DNA of 39,819 nucleotides from a virus. Every line of letters begins with the position of its first letter. Positions within the stretch are counted from its first letter, which is position 1. The stretch lies in the IMG/VR virus record IMGVR_UViG_3300049846_002063, positions 1-39,819 of that record; one strand, given 5' to 3'. The position numbers and the translations under genes were made by a program. The notes beneath the pieces are model-generated. The model did no database searches and was not told the origin of the DNA. It worked only from the letters and a program-made list of their open reading frames with translations. Below, piece after piece: positions 11,960-22,057 of the stretch.

Positions 11960-12586
11960 CTAGTATGAAAGTGTTACATATTCTACTTCTGGATTTACGA
12001 ATCCATAAGAAGGATATACTGATGTAATGTCATTTGTTGTATACGACTGTATTTCAATCTGCCAAGTATAAAAGATATCATTCCAATAGTTCTGCTGCGT
12101 ATACGATCCCTTGTCAATCTGATATGGATTTAAGCTATCGAAAATCAATTCAGTTCCAGTTGAATTAACAAGTGTAGGTTGAGATATAGCACTATTCATA
12201 TTTGTTGCTGCGCAATATATTGATATTAGTGAATAAAAATCATCTCCACTTCTCTTTTTTATACCCGCTTTTATCTTTAGACCGTACAGGTTAATGTACC
12301 CTGGAGTTTCAATTATGAATCTTTTCATGCTACTACCACGGCGAATTGTGCCACCAGATATTAGTAAACTTCTAGTTAATGCAGAATCTTGGAGGCTTGT
12401 AAACCATATACTACCATTTGTCGCATCGTGATTAAGTGTAGGATCACTAGAAGAGCTGCTATACTTTTGTGTTTGCCATGACTGAACAGATGATGTAAAA
12501 TTGAATCCACCATTAAGCTGTCTATCACTAGCAAATCCATATGTTTTTACACCGGCACCAAAACTAGTTCCAGAAGTGATTATCAT
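11960..12586 (-). CDS. Putative tail appendage protein, 208 aa
   Basis: A 208-residue Ser/Thr/Tyr-rich, beta-type protein, starting ATG 12586 with AAAGGA upstream. The start 'MIITSGTSFGAGVKTYGFAS' is typical of small phage tail-tip or fibre-associated proteins, and the middle reads like a jelly-roll or lectin fold ('SWQTQKYSSSSSDPTLNHD', 'ELIFDSLNPYQ'). It follows the fibre, lectin and glycosyltransferase genes in the same transcript, so a host-contact role is likely. No exact family. Confidence 0.6.
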   Translation of the reverse strand: MIITSGTSFGAGVKTYGFASDRQLNGGFNFTSSVQSWQTQKYSSSSSDPTLNHDATNGSIWFTSLQDSALTRSLLISGGTIRRGSSMKRFIIETPGYINLYGLKIKAGIKKRSGDDFYSLISIYCAATNMNSAISQPTLVNSTGTELIFDSLNPYQIDKGSYTQQNYWNDIFYTWQIEIQSYTTNDITSVYPSYGFVNPEVEYVTLSY

Positions 12587-12813
12587 AATTTTTCCTTTAA
12601 AGATTTTAGATCAAGACCCACAACTCTCCACATTTCAACATCCATATCATCCAGACACACAATTGTAGGTAATGATCTTATTTGATATTTAGCCGCCAAT
12701 TCATGTTGAACATCAATATCAATCGTGATATGATCAATATTGTTATGAATAAGAAATCTTGTCAATGTGACACATGGACTGCACCATCTAGCAGAAAATT
12801 TCAGAAGCCTCAT
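12583..12813 (-). CDS. Thioredoxin-fold protein
   Basis: A 76-residue short thioredoxin. The active site WCSPC has Cys11 and Cys14, and the cis-proline loop is 'SLPTI' (Pro49). The protein is shorter than bacterial thioredoxin (about 105), lacking the N-terminal strand and helix, which is common in phages. It would reduce disulphides in the cytoplasm or assist an assembly or nucleotide-reducing enzyme; no ribonucleotide reductase is present here, so its partner is unknown. It overlaps both neighbours by 1-4 bases, so it is co-translated with tail genes. Confidence 0.85.
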   Translation of the reverse strand: MRLLKFSARWCSPCVTLTRFLIHNNIDHITIDIDVQHELAAKYQIRSLPTIVCLDDMDVEMWRVVGLDLKSLKEKL

Positions 12814-13028
12814 TATACAGTCTCAGTATAACCCAATTCAGCTAATTTATTTGCTACAGTGGTTGTAATTGATTCTGGTGTGGTCCAGTTTTCCAGTTGA
12901 TACATTTCCTGACCTAAATTTGTGTCAATACGAATTGAACACGAACTGTTTCCGTCCTGCGTGTCTGTAATTATTATTGTAACGCAAGATATTGTTTTTT
13001 GAGTATTTAATTCTTTTGAAAATGTCAT
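12813..13028 (-). CDS. Hypothetical protein, 71 aa
   Basis: A 71-residue protein of unknown function, with a beta-rich first half ('ISCVTIIITDTQDGNSSCSIRID') and a helical end. The ATG 13028 overlaps the glycosyltransferase stop by 4 bases, with AGGA nearby. It lies between the glycosyltransferase and thioredoxin genes and is translated with them. Confidence 0.65.
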   Translation of the reverse strand: MTFSKELNTQKTISCVTIIITDTQDGNSSCSIRIDTNLGQEMYQLENWTTPESITTTVANKLAELGYTETV

Positions 13029-13861
13029 TGTCCTACCTTTATGATTTGTTCTACCATCCGCGCAATCACAGACTTTGTTCTTGGTAGCGAGTCTTTAGTT
13101 ATTGTATTTTCAATATCATTTATTTTTGGATTTCCTCCATACCAATGACAACCTATAGTGTCAGAGAAATACTCCAAATTATATGTATCGTCTGCCAATT
13201 TTTCACAATCACCAGCCCACACTTTGTACACGCAAGACTCATCAATATACAGTGCCTTTGATCCATATCCAGAAATGACTGTTTCATTTACACCGTGTAA
13301 CAGATTTGTACCTATTCCTTGATATTGTGTGGCACTATAATTTCGTCTCGCTGCATCTGATACGGTTCTGAAGAATGCATTATTCTTTCTTGACATTATA
13401 AAACCAATAGCATGGACTCCACACGATCTATATTTGCACAAAACAGTATCTTTATCACAATTTTCAGGTACATTTTCAATTAACGATGTTATTGGTTTAA
13501 AGTAAATAATATCATTGTCTGACCATAAGCCACCTTCAGATCCTAACAATTTCCATCTTATATAGTCTGACTTGTGAACTGGATGCATACGATTTGACAT
13601 TCCAAGTTCATTGAAATCATGCTCTATAATTTCAACTCCACTTTCTTTAAGAAGCAAAAAGTAATCGTCTATAATTTTTAATTTAGCTTGCTCACCAGTA
13701 AGCCATGTAGGATTTAGATTTGCATTATTTGATATATGAACCTTTACTTTCCAATCTGGGTTCAACTCAATAAATGAAAGCATTGAAATATATCTCAGAT
13801 ATGACAATTTTCCTTCCCAGAAATAATGCGCAATCTTTGGAATTTTATTTAAATGAAACAT
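13025..13861 (-). CDS. GT32-like glycosyltransferase with DXD motif
   Basis: A 278-residue enzyme resembling the DXD sugar-transferase family (GT32; Gly_transf_sug). The N-terminal 'IPKIAHYFWEGKLSYLRY' is the usual 'IPKIIHxxW' opening, and 'HKSDYIRWKLLGSEGGLWSDND' (about 96-117) holds the family's 'D..R...L...GG.Y.D.D' pattern, with Asp115-Asn-Asp117 binding the metal and nucleotide sugar. A C-terminal 'GCHWYGG' is also typical. It would transfer a sugar, either to a virion or fibre protein or to the host surface to change its receptor; neighbours are the fibre and a lectin-like protein. TATAAT-like sequence precedes it at about 13904-13910. Confidence 0.8.
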   Translation of the reverse strand: MFHLNKIPKIAHYFWEGKLSYLRYISMLSFIELNPDWKVKVHISNNANLNPTWLTGEQAKLKIIDDYFLLLKESGVEIIEHDFNELGMSNRMHPVHKSDYIRWKLLGSEGGLWSDNDIIYFKPITSLIENVPENCDKDTVLCKYRSCGVHAIGFIMSRKNNAFFRTVSDAARRNYSATQYQGIGTNLLHGVNETVISGYGSKALYIDESCVYKVWAGDCEKLADDTYNLEYFSDTIGCHWYGGNPKINDIENTITKDSLPRTKSVIARMVEQIIKVGQ

Positions 13862-13903
13862 TATTTTTGTTTCTCACTTTCTGATAGTAATATTATATAT
13901 CCA

Positions 13904-14770
13904 TTATAATGCCCATTTATTCATAAGGTATGACTCCACCTTATCCATTTCATGTGGCGCATGTTTCCCTGCATAAATGATAAACTCACCAAAGTTTCCT
14001 CGCCATGGTTGAAAAGTTTTTCTGCTACCAACTGTCAATTTTAGCGGAAACCTAAACGGACGTTGGTTTTGTAGTGTCGATCCATTTAGAACGCTATTTG
14101 TAGTTGAAAGTTGCACTTTATTTTTTCTACACACAATGCATTGTGTAGCTGATGATGCACCAGGCAAGGCTTCATAAGTAACTGTCATTAGACTATACGA
14201 TGTAAATTGTTGCCTGGCGATCATTAATTGCGTATAACCACTAGCTTGCTCTGGTCCCCTAGTATTCAAGTTAATATCATCATTTGATCCATCTCTTGCA
14301 TAATAAGCAAATCCATTACCACCATTCGTACCATCACCGTTCATTGTTATTCCTGTGTGTAATTCATACGGTATGCCAAGTATGGTCGATTCATCTTTGA
14401 TTACCCAGTAGACGGTAGCTGCCTTATGTCCTGTCAACTCATTTATATCCTTTAATGTCTCCATGTAAGGGAATGTTCCATTATCTTGACCTTGGGTATA
14501 TACTGCGCCAAGACTATTTTTTTGGTTCGCTCGGTATAGAAATCGCCATGTGTTGCTTGGCGTTGAACTCTCGTATAAATGATGATTATTTCCACTTACA
14601 TCATTCCATTTCGTTAAATAGTTTGATGTAAGCGTCATTGTTGAAGTATCACTGCCATCATACCAAACCACACAACCATTGTCTCTTGAAGCACCTTTTG
14701 TTGTCAACAGTTCATATTTTATATTGCTCTTTAGTTGATGAGTATTTGCTACAATTGTTGATATTTTCAT
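13904..14770 (-). CDS. Tail protein with LamG/concanavalin-like lectin domain
   Basis: A 288-residue protein. 'CVVWYDGSDTSTMTL...KWNDVSGNNHHLYES' near residue 33 and 'NFGEFIIYAGKHAPHEMDKVESYLMNKWAL' at the end are the opening and closing signatures of the LamG-like jelly-roll domains found in many phage tail and secreted proteins. The domain usually binds carbohydrate, so this is a likely receptor-binding subunit. It follows the long collagen-like fibre gene after 13 bases in the same transcript. Confidence 0.75.
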   Translation of the reverse strand: MKISTIVANTHQLKSNIKYELLTTKGASRDNGCVVWYDGSDTSTMTLTSNYLTKWNDVSGNNHHLYESSTPSNTWRFLYRANQKNSLGAVYTQGQDNGTFPYMETLKDINELTGHKAATVYWVIKDESTILGIPYELHTGITMNGDGTNGGNGFAYYARDGSNDDINLNTRGPEQASGYTQLMIARQQFTSYSLMTVTYEALPGASSATQCIVCRKNKVQLSTTNSVLNGSTLQNQRPFRFPLKLTVGSRKTFQPWRGNFGEFIIYAGKHAPHEMDKVESYLMNKWAL

Positions 14771-14783
14771 AACTTTACCAATC

Positions 14784-17700
14784 TTATGCTACAGCTATTG
14801 TTGTGATTGTTCCTGAACTTCCTCTGTATTTTAGAGCTCCGCTTTCGACATACAAAAATCCTCCTGATGTCGGATTTGTTCCTGGTGCAGTAACATTATT
14901 TAGTTTAATATACGGGAATACGTCTAGAAGCGTATTCGTAACAGAGACCCTCATTGTATTTCCAGTGTAAATATTAACCAACCCATCGGTGCCACCATTT
15001 GCATATCCGCCATATATCTCAACGTTCCCTGCTCCGCCTGACGCACCAATTGTATTATTTCCACCGCTCAATTTTAGCGTATTGCCCCAACCAGCCACAG
15101 ACACGGATCCTGCACCAACTGTAACGCTAGAAAGCGAACTATCAAATACTATTCCTGTTGTTGAAGTCGTATATATTAAGTACCCATCACCAACAACAAC
15201 CCTGTTGCTAGTATCTTTTGCTATAGCTGTAATGTCCGCTGTATTTGCTTCATTTCTAAATTTTATATATCCATCTTTAGCTAACCTGACAGACCCAGAG
15301 GCAGCAGGATTTGTTCCAATGCTTAAATAGTTTGTCAATGCAAGCGGATCACTTCCTCCACCGCCACCGCCAGATTCAGCAGCCCATGTAGGAACACCAG
15401 ACACAGTTTTTAATACATATCCGTCAGTACCTGATGCTAATTTAGTTACAGCAATATTTGCATTTGCAGCAATATTTGCATTTGACCATATGTAGCCATC
15501 AACATAACCTTTTGTAGCAGCATCAGATGTTGCTGTAGGTGTGGCTAAATTAGTTACAGTTGCTGCGTTTGTAAATGTAATACCAGTTTCACTTACACTA
15601 AATACGCTAGACCCATTACCTATTAGAATATTATTGCTTGTGTCTTTTGATATAGCATTAAGATCCGCCGAATTTGCTTCATTACGGAATTTAATATAGC
15701 CATCTTTGGCTAATCTGATATTTCCTGATTGTGCCGGATTTGTTCCAGATTTTATGTATGTTGCAGTTCTAGTTCCGTCTGCTAATAGATATTGGGTGTG
15801 GTCATCATCTGCTAATCCTGTCAATGCGCCATGATCAGTTACTCCACCTCCACCGCCAGATTCAGCAGCCCATGTAGGTGTTCCAGATACAGTTTTTAAT
15901 ACATAATTATCTGTGCCAGCAGCGAGTTTTGACACTGCAATATTTGCATTTGACGCAACGTATCCATCAACTACCTTTGTCCAACTATTAGTAGTTCCAT
16001 TTGATGCATATATTGAATTAGCCGTACCTGTCGTAATACCTTCACCTGCCGGTCCCTGCGGACCCGTTGCACCAGTTGCACCGGCAGGTCCTGTAGGTCC
16101 TTGTGGTCCAGTATCTCCAGTGTCTCCTTTAGGACCCTGAATGCCCTGCGGTCCCTGCAACCCTTGTGGACCTTGTGGTCCTGTAGCTCCTGCTGGACCC
16201 TGAGGACCTACAGGTCCTTGTTCACCTTGCGGACCAGCCGGACCTTGCGGTCCTGTTGCCCCAGGAGCGCCGTCAGCACCATCAGCACCAGCCGGTCCCT
16301 GAGGACCTTCTGGACCGGGATCGCCTTGTGGACCCTGCTCTCCCTGCGGACCAGGAATTAATAATACAGAATCAACGTAGAATTTTGTAGCAGCATCCTG
16401 AGGGTTAACCGGATCGGCTAGGTCAGTAATTGCATTTGATCCTAATGACAGATCAGCAAGCATAGAACGATCGCCATTTACAGGTAAATATTGTAAATGA
16501 TCATCGTCTGCTAAACCTGTTAATGCTCCATGGTCGGTTACACCACCACCGCCACTACCACCAGCATTAGGCTTCCATTGTGGCACTCCGCCGTCTGTAG
16601 TTAATATGTAGCCATCATTAACATTGCCAGCTAATTTTGATACAGCTATACTGGCATCTGACGCAACATATGCGTCTTTAATTTTACCCCAATCATTTGC
16701 AGTACCATTTGATAAATAGACAGTATTAGGATCACCAGGATCAATTCCTTCTCCTGCGGGACCTTGTGGACCCTGCTCGCCTTGAGGTCCTTGTATTCCT
16801 TGCGGTCCTTGAGGACCTACATCTCCAGTGTCGCCTTTAGGACCCTGAGCACCAGCAGGACCTGTAGGTCCGGTGTCTCCAGTGTCGCCTTTAGGACCTT
16901 GTGGTCCAGTCGCACCCGTTGCCCCTGTAAGACCTTGTGGACCCTGTGGTCCTGTAGGTCCTTGTGCACCTGTCGCACCAGCAGGTCCCTGCGGTCCGGT
17001 TGCGCCTTGTGGTCCCTGTGGACCTGTTGCACCTGTAGGACCAGCGGGACCCTGCGGTCCTTGTGGACCGGCTGGACCCTGAGCAGCAGATGCTTCAACC
17101 CACGCCGTTGTGCCGTCTTCTGCTACTGACAAGAAATAGCCGTCCAAGCCGTCTGTAGGTGGAACGAAGCCTTGACGAATAGATGTAGCTCCACCGTAAG
17201 TATTAATTATATCCCACGTAGCATTTATAGCTACCACGCTTGCAGCAGCAGCCTTTTCTGTTGCAGTGTCGTCTGCATATTTTTTATTCGCTGCGTCACG
17301 ATCAAGCCATGGATCTTCCAAATCATTAATTCTATTGTTTCCAGCACTTAGATTACCAGTTAATGCTCTTGTGCCATTTGTTTTAAGATATTGTGGATGA
17401 TCATCATTTGTCAATCCATTTAAGTTAGCATGTTCCGAGCAGAAATTCAATACCCAATCTACATCAGTTTTTCTGGCGGAATCATTTGCGTCAACAGGTT
17501 CACCTAAATTTTTGATAATTCTATTTTCAGCATCATTGTCTGCAAACAATACCTGCGATATGCTAGGCGTTGCACCAGTAATTACATTTCCAAATTCGTC
17601 TAATAATCTATTAAATCTATCTGTCCATCCACGCTCGGAATCTGCCTCAAAAGTTTCACCAGCAAAAAATGGATATAGATCACCCTGTGTAGGGACATAT

Positions 17701-18020
17701 ACAGCAGATGTTGCTATTAATTCTGGATTAAATGATCCATTAGAATCGACACCACCATTTACTACGCATTTAATACCGAACGCCTGACCACCTACTACGT
17801 TTGGCACAGTAAATGTAGCCGTAATACCCAGAGGTGTTCCAGTGCGTGTTATTGTAATGCTTGAAGGTGGAACGTCAGCAGAATGTGTGCCGAATATTTC
17901 CCATGTAACAGTTTTTACGCCATTAGGTGCAGCTACTTCAAGATTGATCGTTTCACCGCCAGATGCTACATAATGTGTACCGACTGTTTGCCCGTTTATT
18001 GAAAATTGTGCTGTTACCAT
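14784..18020 (-). CDS. Long tail fibre with two collagen-like shafts
   Basis: A 1078-residue structural fibre. The N-terminal part (about 1-110) is beta-sandwich-like. Then come fibre modules of the 'DAATKxYVD' kind ('[17 protein letters not shown]', '[16 protein letters not shown]', '[16 protein letters not shown]'). Two uninterrupted Gly-X-Y runs, about 37 triplets at residues 312-423 and about 35 at 555-660, form collagen-like triple helices. '[13 protein letters not shown]' occurs twice, and two 60-residue modules near residues 750 and 905 ('[13 protein letters not shown]') are internal duplicates. The end '[18 protein letters not shown]' is a common fibre tip. It would reach the host receptor. 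Confidence 0.9.
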   Translation of the reverse strand: MVTAQFSINGQTVGTHYVASGGETINLEVAAPNGVKTVTWEIFGTHSADVPPSSITITRTGTPLGITATFTVPNVVGGQAFGIKCVVNGGVDSNGSFNPELIATSAVYVPTQGDLYPFFAGETFEADSERGWTDRFNRLLDEFGNVITGATPSISQVLFADNDAENRIIKNLGEPVDANDSARKTDVDWVLNFCSEHANLNGLTNDDHPQYLKTNGTRALTGNLSAGNNRINDLEDPWLDRDAANKKYADDTATEKAAAASVVAINATWDIINTYGGATSIRQGFVPPTDGLDGYFLSVAEDGTTAWVEASAAQGPAGPQGPQGPAGPTGATGPQGPQGATGPQGPAGATGAQGPTGPQGPQGLTGATGATGPQGPKGDTGDTGPTGPAGAQGPKGDTGDVGPQGPQGIQGPQGEQGPQGPAGEGIDPGDPNTVYLSNGTANDWGKIKDAYVASDASIAVSKLAGNVNDGYILTTDGGVPQWKPNAGGSGGGGVTDHGALTGLADDDHLQYLPVNGDRSMLADLSLGSNAITDLADPVNPQDAATKFYVDSVLLIPGPQGEQGPQGDPGPEGPQGPAGADGADGAPGATGPQGPAGPQGEQGPVGPQGPAGATGPQGPQGLQGPQGIQGPKGDTGDTGPQGPTGPAGATGATGPQGPAGEGITTGTANSIYASNGTTNSWTKVVDGYVASNANIAVSKLAAGTDNYVLKTVSGTPTWAAESGGGGGVTDHGALTGLADDDHTQYLLADGTRTATYIKSGTNPAQSGNIRLAKDGYIKFRNEANSADLNAISKDTSNNILIGNGSSVFSVSETGITFTNAATVTNLATPTATSDAATKGYVDGYIWSNANIAANANIAVTKLASGTDGYVLKTVSGVPTWAAESGGGGGGSDPLALTNYLSIGTNPAASGSVRLAKDGYIKFRNEANTADITAIAKDTSNRVVVGDGYLIYTTSTTGIVFDSSLSSVTVGAGSVSVAGWGNTLKLSGGNNTIGASGGAGNVEIYGGYANGGTDGLVNIYTGNTMRVSVTNTLLDVFPYIKLNNVTAPGTNPTSGGFLYVESGALKYRGSSGTITTIAVA

Positions 18021-18562
18021 TAAGAACCGTCCGATTGATAGCTAAATCCTGCTGTTGGAATCCAAATATTGTCATCAACTTTGGTCAAAGTTACGCTTGC
18101 TCTTTTACTATTTGCTTTTTGTATTCTGGATGTATTAGTACCACCATATCCATTATATACAACATCAACATAATAGTCAGTACATGGATTATGGAATGTA
18201 ATACTGACACCTATAGGTGCGCTTCCATCATCACCTAATGTCCATGTTCTATTGCCTGTCAGCGATTCTAGTGCAACAACATATGCACCATATCCATTCC
18301 ATGATATTGTTTGCGACGCACCAACATCCAATGTTACATCGTATTTAATATAACCACCATCAACATGGACTCTATTTACTACTAAATCAGTGGTAAATTC
18401 AGCACCCTCACCACCAATAACAATTGGATCTGTAGGTGTATATGTACCACCATTCTCACCATCAACACATTTTAATAATTCAGTTTGCACGGAATTGACT
18501 TCAGTGCTACGTAGTTTTTCACCTACTGCCCAGCCGCCTGGTTTTATTACAGATATAGTCAT
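18020..18562 (-). CDS. Tail fibre or tail-tip protein, 180 aa
   Basis: A 180-residue protein with the opening '[27 protein letters not shown]', a pattern I associate with the N-terminal attachment part of phage tail fibre proteins. The rest is beta-rich ('[19 protein letters not shown]', '[17 protein letters not shown]'). Its stop overlaps the start of the long fibre by one base, so it is likely an adaptor or a small fibre. AAGG precedes ATG 18562. Confidence 0.6.
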   Translation of the reverse strand: MTISVIKPGGWAVGEKLRSTEVNSVQTELLKCVDGENGGTYTPTDPIVIGGEGAEFTTDLVVNRVHVDGGYIKYDVTLDVGASQTISWNGYGAYVVALESLTGNRTWTLGDDGSAPIGVSITFHNPCTDYYVDVVYNGYGGTNTSRIQKANSKRASVTLTKVDDNIWIPTAGFSYQSDGS

Positions 18563-18572
18563 TATTTTAACC

Positions 18573-19277
18573 TTAAAAGCTATTGAAATCTAATTCATCA
18601 TTATCTAGATCAAATCCGTCATATGGTGCTACTGTCCATGACCATGTAGCATACGCAGGAAGCAGACGATCTAATAGTTCGTACATTTGTACGTTAACAA
18701 GATAATTAAAATCATACGAGAAAATATCATCAGGACGCTTTATTACAACCAGAACATTACATCTAGCACTAGTCCATTCATCACTGAAAAATATATTACC
18801 ACCTAGATTGTATGGTAATGGATTAATTCCTTCCCAATATGTTAATTCAGGAGGATTGTCCAAATCTTGCCCATTAAAGAATATTAATGACACAAAGTCA
18901 GACCCAAGCAAATCCTTTAATGATTCCGATATAATTGATGCTGTAGGACCATGCATTGCTTTATATTTAGCCATACATGCAGCTCTGATGTCGTCAGCAG
19001 ACTCATCGTCTCTTATTGATATTCCTAATCTGTCAGCCCATGAACGCAATGCATCATATGCTGTTGTTGGAATAGAATTTTTTATAACCCGCTCTGATGT
19101 AGCAGAAAGACCTGCAAAAAGTCTTGCTGTAGCAATATTTTCAGCACCTACTATACTGTGGTCATCTGTAGTAAAAGCGGAGCCTAGTGTGGACTTTATT
19201 GCATGTAGCCATTTTGCGGCTGATGGTTTTCCACCGCCTAATCGTCTCGGGAATGGTGCTAGTCCGCCTAATGCCAT
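18573..19277 (-). CDS. Mu gp48-like (DUF2313) baseplate or tail protein
   Basis: A 234-residue protein between baseplate J and the fibres, the place of Mu gp48 / P2 gpI, which joins the wedge to the fibre. The C-terminal 'LLDRLLPAYATWSWTV' matches the 'L.R..PAHT.W.W' end of this family, and the N-terminal 'RLFAGLSATSERVIKNSIPTTAYDALRSWADRLGI' fits its helical region. Assignment rests on the motif and the gene order. Confidence 0.65.
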   Translation of the reverse strand: MALGGLAPFPRRLGGGKPSAAKWLHAIKSTLGSAFTTDDHSIVGAENIATARLFAGLSATSERVIKNSIPTTAYDALRSWADRLGISIRDDESADDIRAACMAKYKAMHGPTASIISESLKDLLGSDFVSLIFFNGQDLDNPPELTYWEGINPLPYNLGGNIFFSDEWTSARCNVLVVIKRPDDIFSYDFNYLVNVQMYELLDRLLPAYATWSWTVAPYDGFDLDNDELDFNSF

Positions 19278-19278
19278 T

Positions 19279-19743
19279 TTATGTCCAGACTATTAAGGTG
19301 AATCTGCCGTCAGCAGGTAGTGTCACCTGCACTCTATTTGCGGCTAATATTGCACAATCATTTGCGCCAGATATAGCGCCAATAATATTTACAGAACCCA
19401 TTTGCCCGTATGCGTCAGCATATTCAGAATCCCATGTAAATTCGACACTATATCCATCAACTAGAACATCCGGCATATTACCAATGCCATTTCCGTACAT
19501 TGATCTATATCCATGTACTGATAGCTCACCACCGCTTAAAGTGGCGCATATGACAGCAAATGGAGCAGTATTGTCTACGGCAGCAACATCTTGTACTAGG
19601 GACGAAAATTGTGCAGCAGATTGATCTGTAGTTGGATCAATTACATCTATTCCTAAATAATTTTGTTTGTCTACATGTCCGCCATAGTCGGTAATGTCAG
19701 CATTTCTAATCCATGGTGGTAAACGTGATGGTGTTATAGCCAT
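19279..19743 (-). CDS. Structural protein, unknown, 154 aa
   Basis: A 154-residue beta-type protein with AAAGGA before ATG 19743, located between baseplate J and the gp48-like gene. 'MYGNGIGNMPDVLVDGYSVEFTWDSEYADAYGQMG' and the ending 'VQVTLPADGRFTLIVWT' suggest a beta-sandwich. In this order it should be a small baseplate component. No family is recognised. Confidence 0.6.
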   Translation of the reverse strand: MAITPSRLPPWIRNADITDYGGHVDKQNYLGIDVIDPTTDQSAAQFSSLVQDVAAVDNTAPFAVICATLSGGELSVHGYRSMYGNGIGNMPDVLVDGYSVEFTWDSEYADAYGQMGSVNIIGAISGANDCAILAANRVQVTLPADGRFTLIVWT

Positions 19744-19771
19744 ATTAAATCCTTTATATTACTATATATCA

Positions 19772-21271
19772 TTATTTTTTATATATACCAAATCGTCTTA
19801 GTTTTAGCACATTCGGTGCATCTGCTACTGATGCTGGTACAGTTGGTCCAGAAATACTCCTGTATGAATATATAGCATCTAAAATTTCTGAATGATTATT
19901 GATTAATTGTGAGAGTTGCGCTGTGCCTAAATCTGACGGATAACTCTCTTGTGCTGTTGGTTTTCGTTTTGCGCGCGGCAATCTATAATTAGATGATGTA
20001 TTTTCGCCAGGACCTAATCCTGACATAATATTCAACCATGTTCCACGATAAGACGCAATATTTGCAGCAGCAGGGCTTATGTAGTCTCCCGCTTGGATCC
20101 CAGTAAATGCAGTGTCAACTGTCACCGTAGTTGTAGCACCTACTGTATATCCAGTAACAACGCCTATTGTGAAACTCTGTGTCACAGGATTCCACCATGC
20201 TATTTTTGTTATTCCAACAATAGGAGTACCACAATTATTACTTAATCTAAATTCTGTATCTGATACAACAGACTTTACATCTGCTACTACATCACCACCG
20301 CTAAGCGCAGGATATACTGAAGAATAGTTTTCCCAACCTACACTAGTTCCACCAGAACTTGTAGGATCTGGTAAATATAATCTTAATGCAACATCAACAT
20401 CTTCGTCTTCTACAGATTGAACAACAATTTCAACAGGTTCAGGTGCCTCTGCTAGAATTGCATTTTCAACTATTTCAACTTGCCCAACAGGAACTACTCT
20501 GCTAAAATCTTCGTCATCAATATTTACTTCTTTTATTACAACGATTTTTGCGCTACCAGGACCGCCTAATGCTGGGTAACAGAATGCTTTTTGAATAGAT
20601 GATGTTGATGCTTCTGCAATTTCTATTAAATGTGCAGAATTTCCACCAGCAGGGAGATTCCGTCTTCTGTTTAGAATTCTCTCTCTTTTTCTCTCATCGT
20701 CTTCTGCGTCAGATCCACCAGTAAGACCAGGTGCTACAACCTCTGCCTCGTTGAATACACCTACAGGCGGTGCAGTCCATCGCACCTTTTCACCCGCTCC
20801 TGCGTTTGTTTTTGAACCTAAATCTATACTGACAACATCAATTTGATCATTATTGACAACAGAGGTCCAGGTTCCAACAACTTTTATACGTGTACCATTT
20901 TTTGTTACTAATTGTGTACCGTCTGCTATTGTAGCAGAATAGTTTTTTGAGATTGCTAATTTAATTTTTCCAGCAGAAGCAGATGCACCTACCTCTGGTA
21001 ATCCTATAGCCTCGCGAATATTGTCTAATGCTTGACCTTGTGCGGTTAATTCGCTAGTGTCCTGTGCAGAAATCTCAATTGACGCAAAACATCCTAATGC
21101 CATATTTGCATTACATGTTGCTCTTATGTACGGCTCACTACCTGGTAGAACGACAGGATCACTTACACCTGCTTCGATCATTCCCACACGGTAGTCACGT
21201 AACCACTGATCTCTAATTTCTGATGCTGTTTGTGGTACGTATACCTGCCCTAAATCCGGTAATGTGCTCAT
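19772..21271 (-). CDS. Baseplate wedge protein, baseplate J-like (Mu gp47 / P2 gpJ)
   Basis: A 499-residue wedge protein. The N-terminal 'AQGQALDNIREAIGLPEVGASASAG', then 'GTQLVTKNGTRIKVVGTW' and 'APGLTGGSDAEDDERKRERILNRRRNLPAGGNSAHLIEIAEA' are the typical baseplate J pattern, in which the mature wedge is formed by two copies per arm. It shares its start base with the end of the gp25-like gene. A middle insertion ('VVADVKSVVSDTEFRLSNNCG') is an added domain. Length is larger than P2 gpJ (about 300) and close to Mu-type and larger members. Confidence 0.85.
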   Translation of the reverse strand: MSTLPDLGQVYVPQTASEIRDQWLRDYRVGMIEAGVSDPVVLPGSEPYIRATCNANMALGCFASIEISAQDTSELTAQGQALDNIREAIGLPEVGASASAGKIKLAISKNYSATIADGTQLVTKNGTRIKVVGTWTSVVNNDQIDVVSIDLGSKTNAGAGEKVRWTAPPVGVFNEAEVVAPGLTGGSDAEDDERKRERILNRRRNLPAGGNSAHLIEIAEASTSSIQKAFCYPALGGPGSAKIVVIKEVNIDDEDFSRVVPVGQVEIVENAILAEAPEPVEIVVQSVEDEDVDVALRLYLPDPTSSGGTSVGWENYSSVYPALSGGDVVADVKSVVSDTEFRLSNNCGTPIVGITKIAWWNPVTQSFTIGVVTGYTVGATTTVTVDTAFTGIQAGDYISPAAANIASYRGTWLNIMSGLGPGENTSSNYRLPRAKRKPTAQESYPSDLGTAQLSQLINNHSEILDAIYSYRSISGPTVPASVADAPNVLKLRRFGIYKK

Positions 21272-21741
21272 TATTGAACCCTTATGCCATCAAGTTTATT
21301 TGTTGTTAAATCATTATATACTACTGTATACGACACCCTGCCCTGGATATTCTGATCAATTATAATATCTTCTATTATTATTACTTTTTCAATGTCAGTT
21401 AATTGATATAATGCTGTTTTTACAGAGTCTTTTAGAAGTATTTCAAAGCGTTGATCTATTTTCTTTATTGTAGGTATTGCGTTTCCAAAATCTGGTAGTA
21501 CACTGCTGGTTCCTAGTCCGGTTGACAATGCTAACAATACTCTTTGACGAACCGATGGCATTGTGTCAAGATTGCCATCAACTGATGCTGTAAAATCTTT
21601 TTCAACAGGGTCTAAATACCGCGCACCTGGTACAGAAATGTTCGCAGCCTCATTTTCTTGTGGAGAATATAGACCAAATGGAAAATACCCTATGGGGGCT
21701 AATCCATATCCATAATTCTGAATATTTAACTGTTTTTTCAT
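21271..21741 (-). CDS. Baseplate wedge protein, gp25/gpW-like
   Basis: A 156-residue protein of the GPW/gp25 family, which nucleates sheath assembly on the baseplate. 'VDGNLDTMPSVRQRVLLALSTGLGTSSVLPDFGN' with the 'VRQRV...L.T..G.....P.FG' pattern and the C-terminal 'ALYQLTDIEKVIIIED...RVSYTVVYND' are characteristic. It precedes baseplate J by one shared base, the standard order in P2, Mu and T4. Confidence 0.85.
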   Translation of the reverse strand: MKKQLNIQNYGYGLAPIGYFPFGLYSPQENEAANISVPGARYLDPVEKDFTASVDGNLDTMPSVRQRVLLALSTGLGTSSVLPDFGNAIPTIKKIDQRFEILLKDSVKTALYQLTDIEKVIIIEDIIIDQNIQGRVSYTVVYNDLTTNKLDGIRVQ

Positions 21742-21742
21742 T

Positions 21743-22057
21743 TTAATCCAATGGGCAAGATATGTTAAATGTAGGCAAAGGTGGTATACTTGGTAGAGAT
21801 GGAATTGGAACCCCTGGAATTACAAGCGGGATATCTATATTCAAATCTATTCCTATATCTGGAAGACTAAATACAGGAAGTGGAGGTACGGAAGGTAAGG
21901 AAGGAAGAGTAATTGATGGTAAAATAATTGGAATTTCAATATTTAAATCTATTCCTAAATCTGGTAGAGTAAATGTCGGGAATGGTGGTACAGTTGGTAA
22001 GGAAGGAAGAGTTACGCTTGGAATAACTATTGGAATATCAAAATTACACAGAGACAT
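21743..22057 (-). CDS. Proline-rich triple-repeat protein beside the tail spike
   Basis: A 104-residue protein starting at ATG 22057, inside TAATG with the spike gene stop; an earlier in-frame start would overlap the spike gene. After MSLCNFD come nearly three copies of a 34-residue unit, of the form 'IPhhhPSh-hPSLPpV-PP-P-F-LPDhGIDLNI'. A single Cys stands near each end. It lies between the spike and the gp25-like gene, where PAAR tip proteins are often found, but it does not look like PAAR. It may be a spike cap or needle. I know no family for it. Confidence 0.75.
   Translation of the reverse strand: MSLCNFDIPIVIPSVTLPSLPTVPPFPTFTLPDLGIDLNIEIPIILPSITLPSLPSVPPLPVFSLPDIGIDLNIDIPLVIPGVPIPSLPSIPPLPTFNISCPLD

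Noticed and set aside
16764-17129. Long rightward reading frames over the collagen-like part of the fibre gene
   Set aside because: They are low-complexity shadows of the Gly-X-Y repeats (runs such as CGPCGPVAP or LRSLRT) with no ribosome sites.
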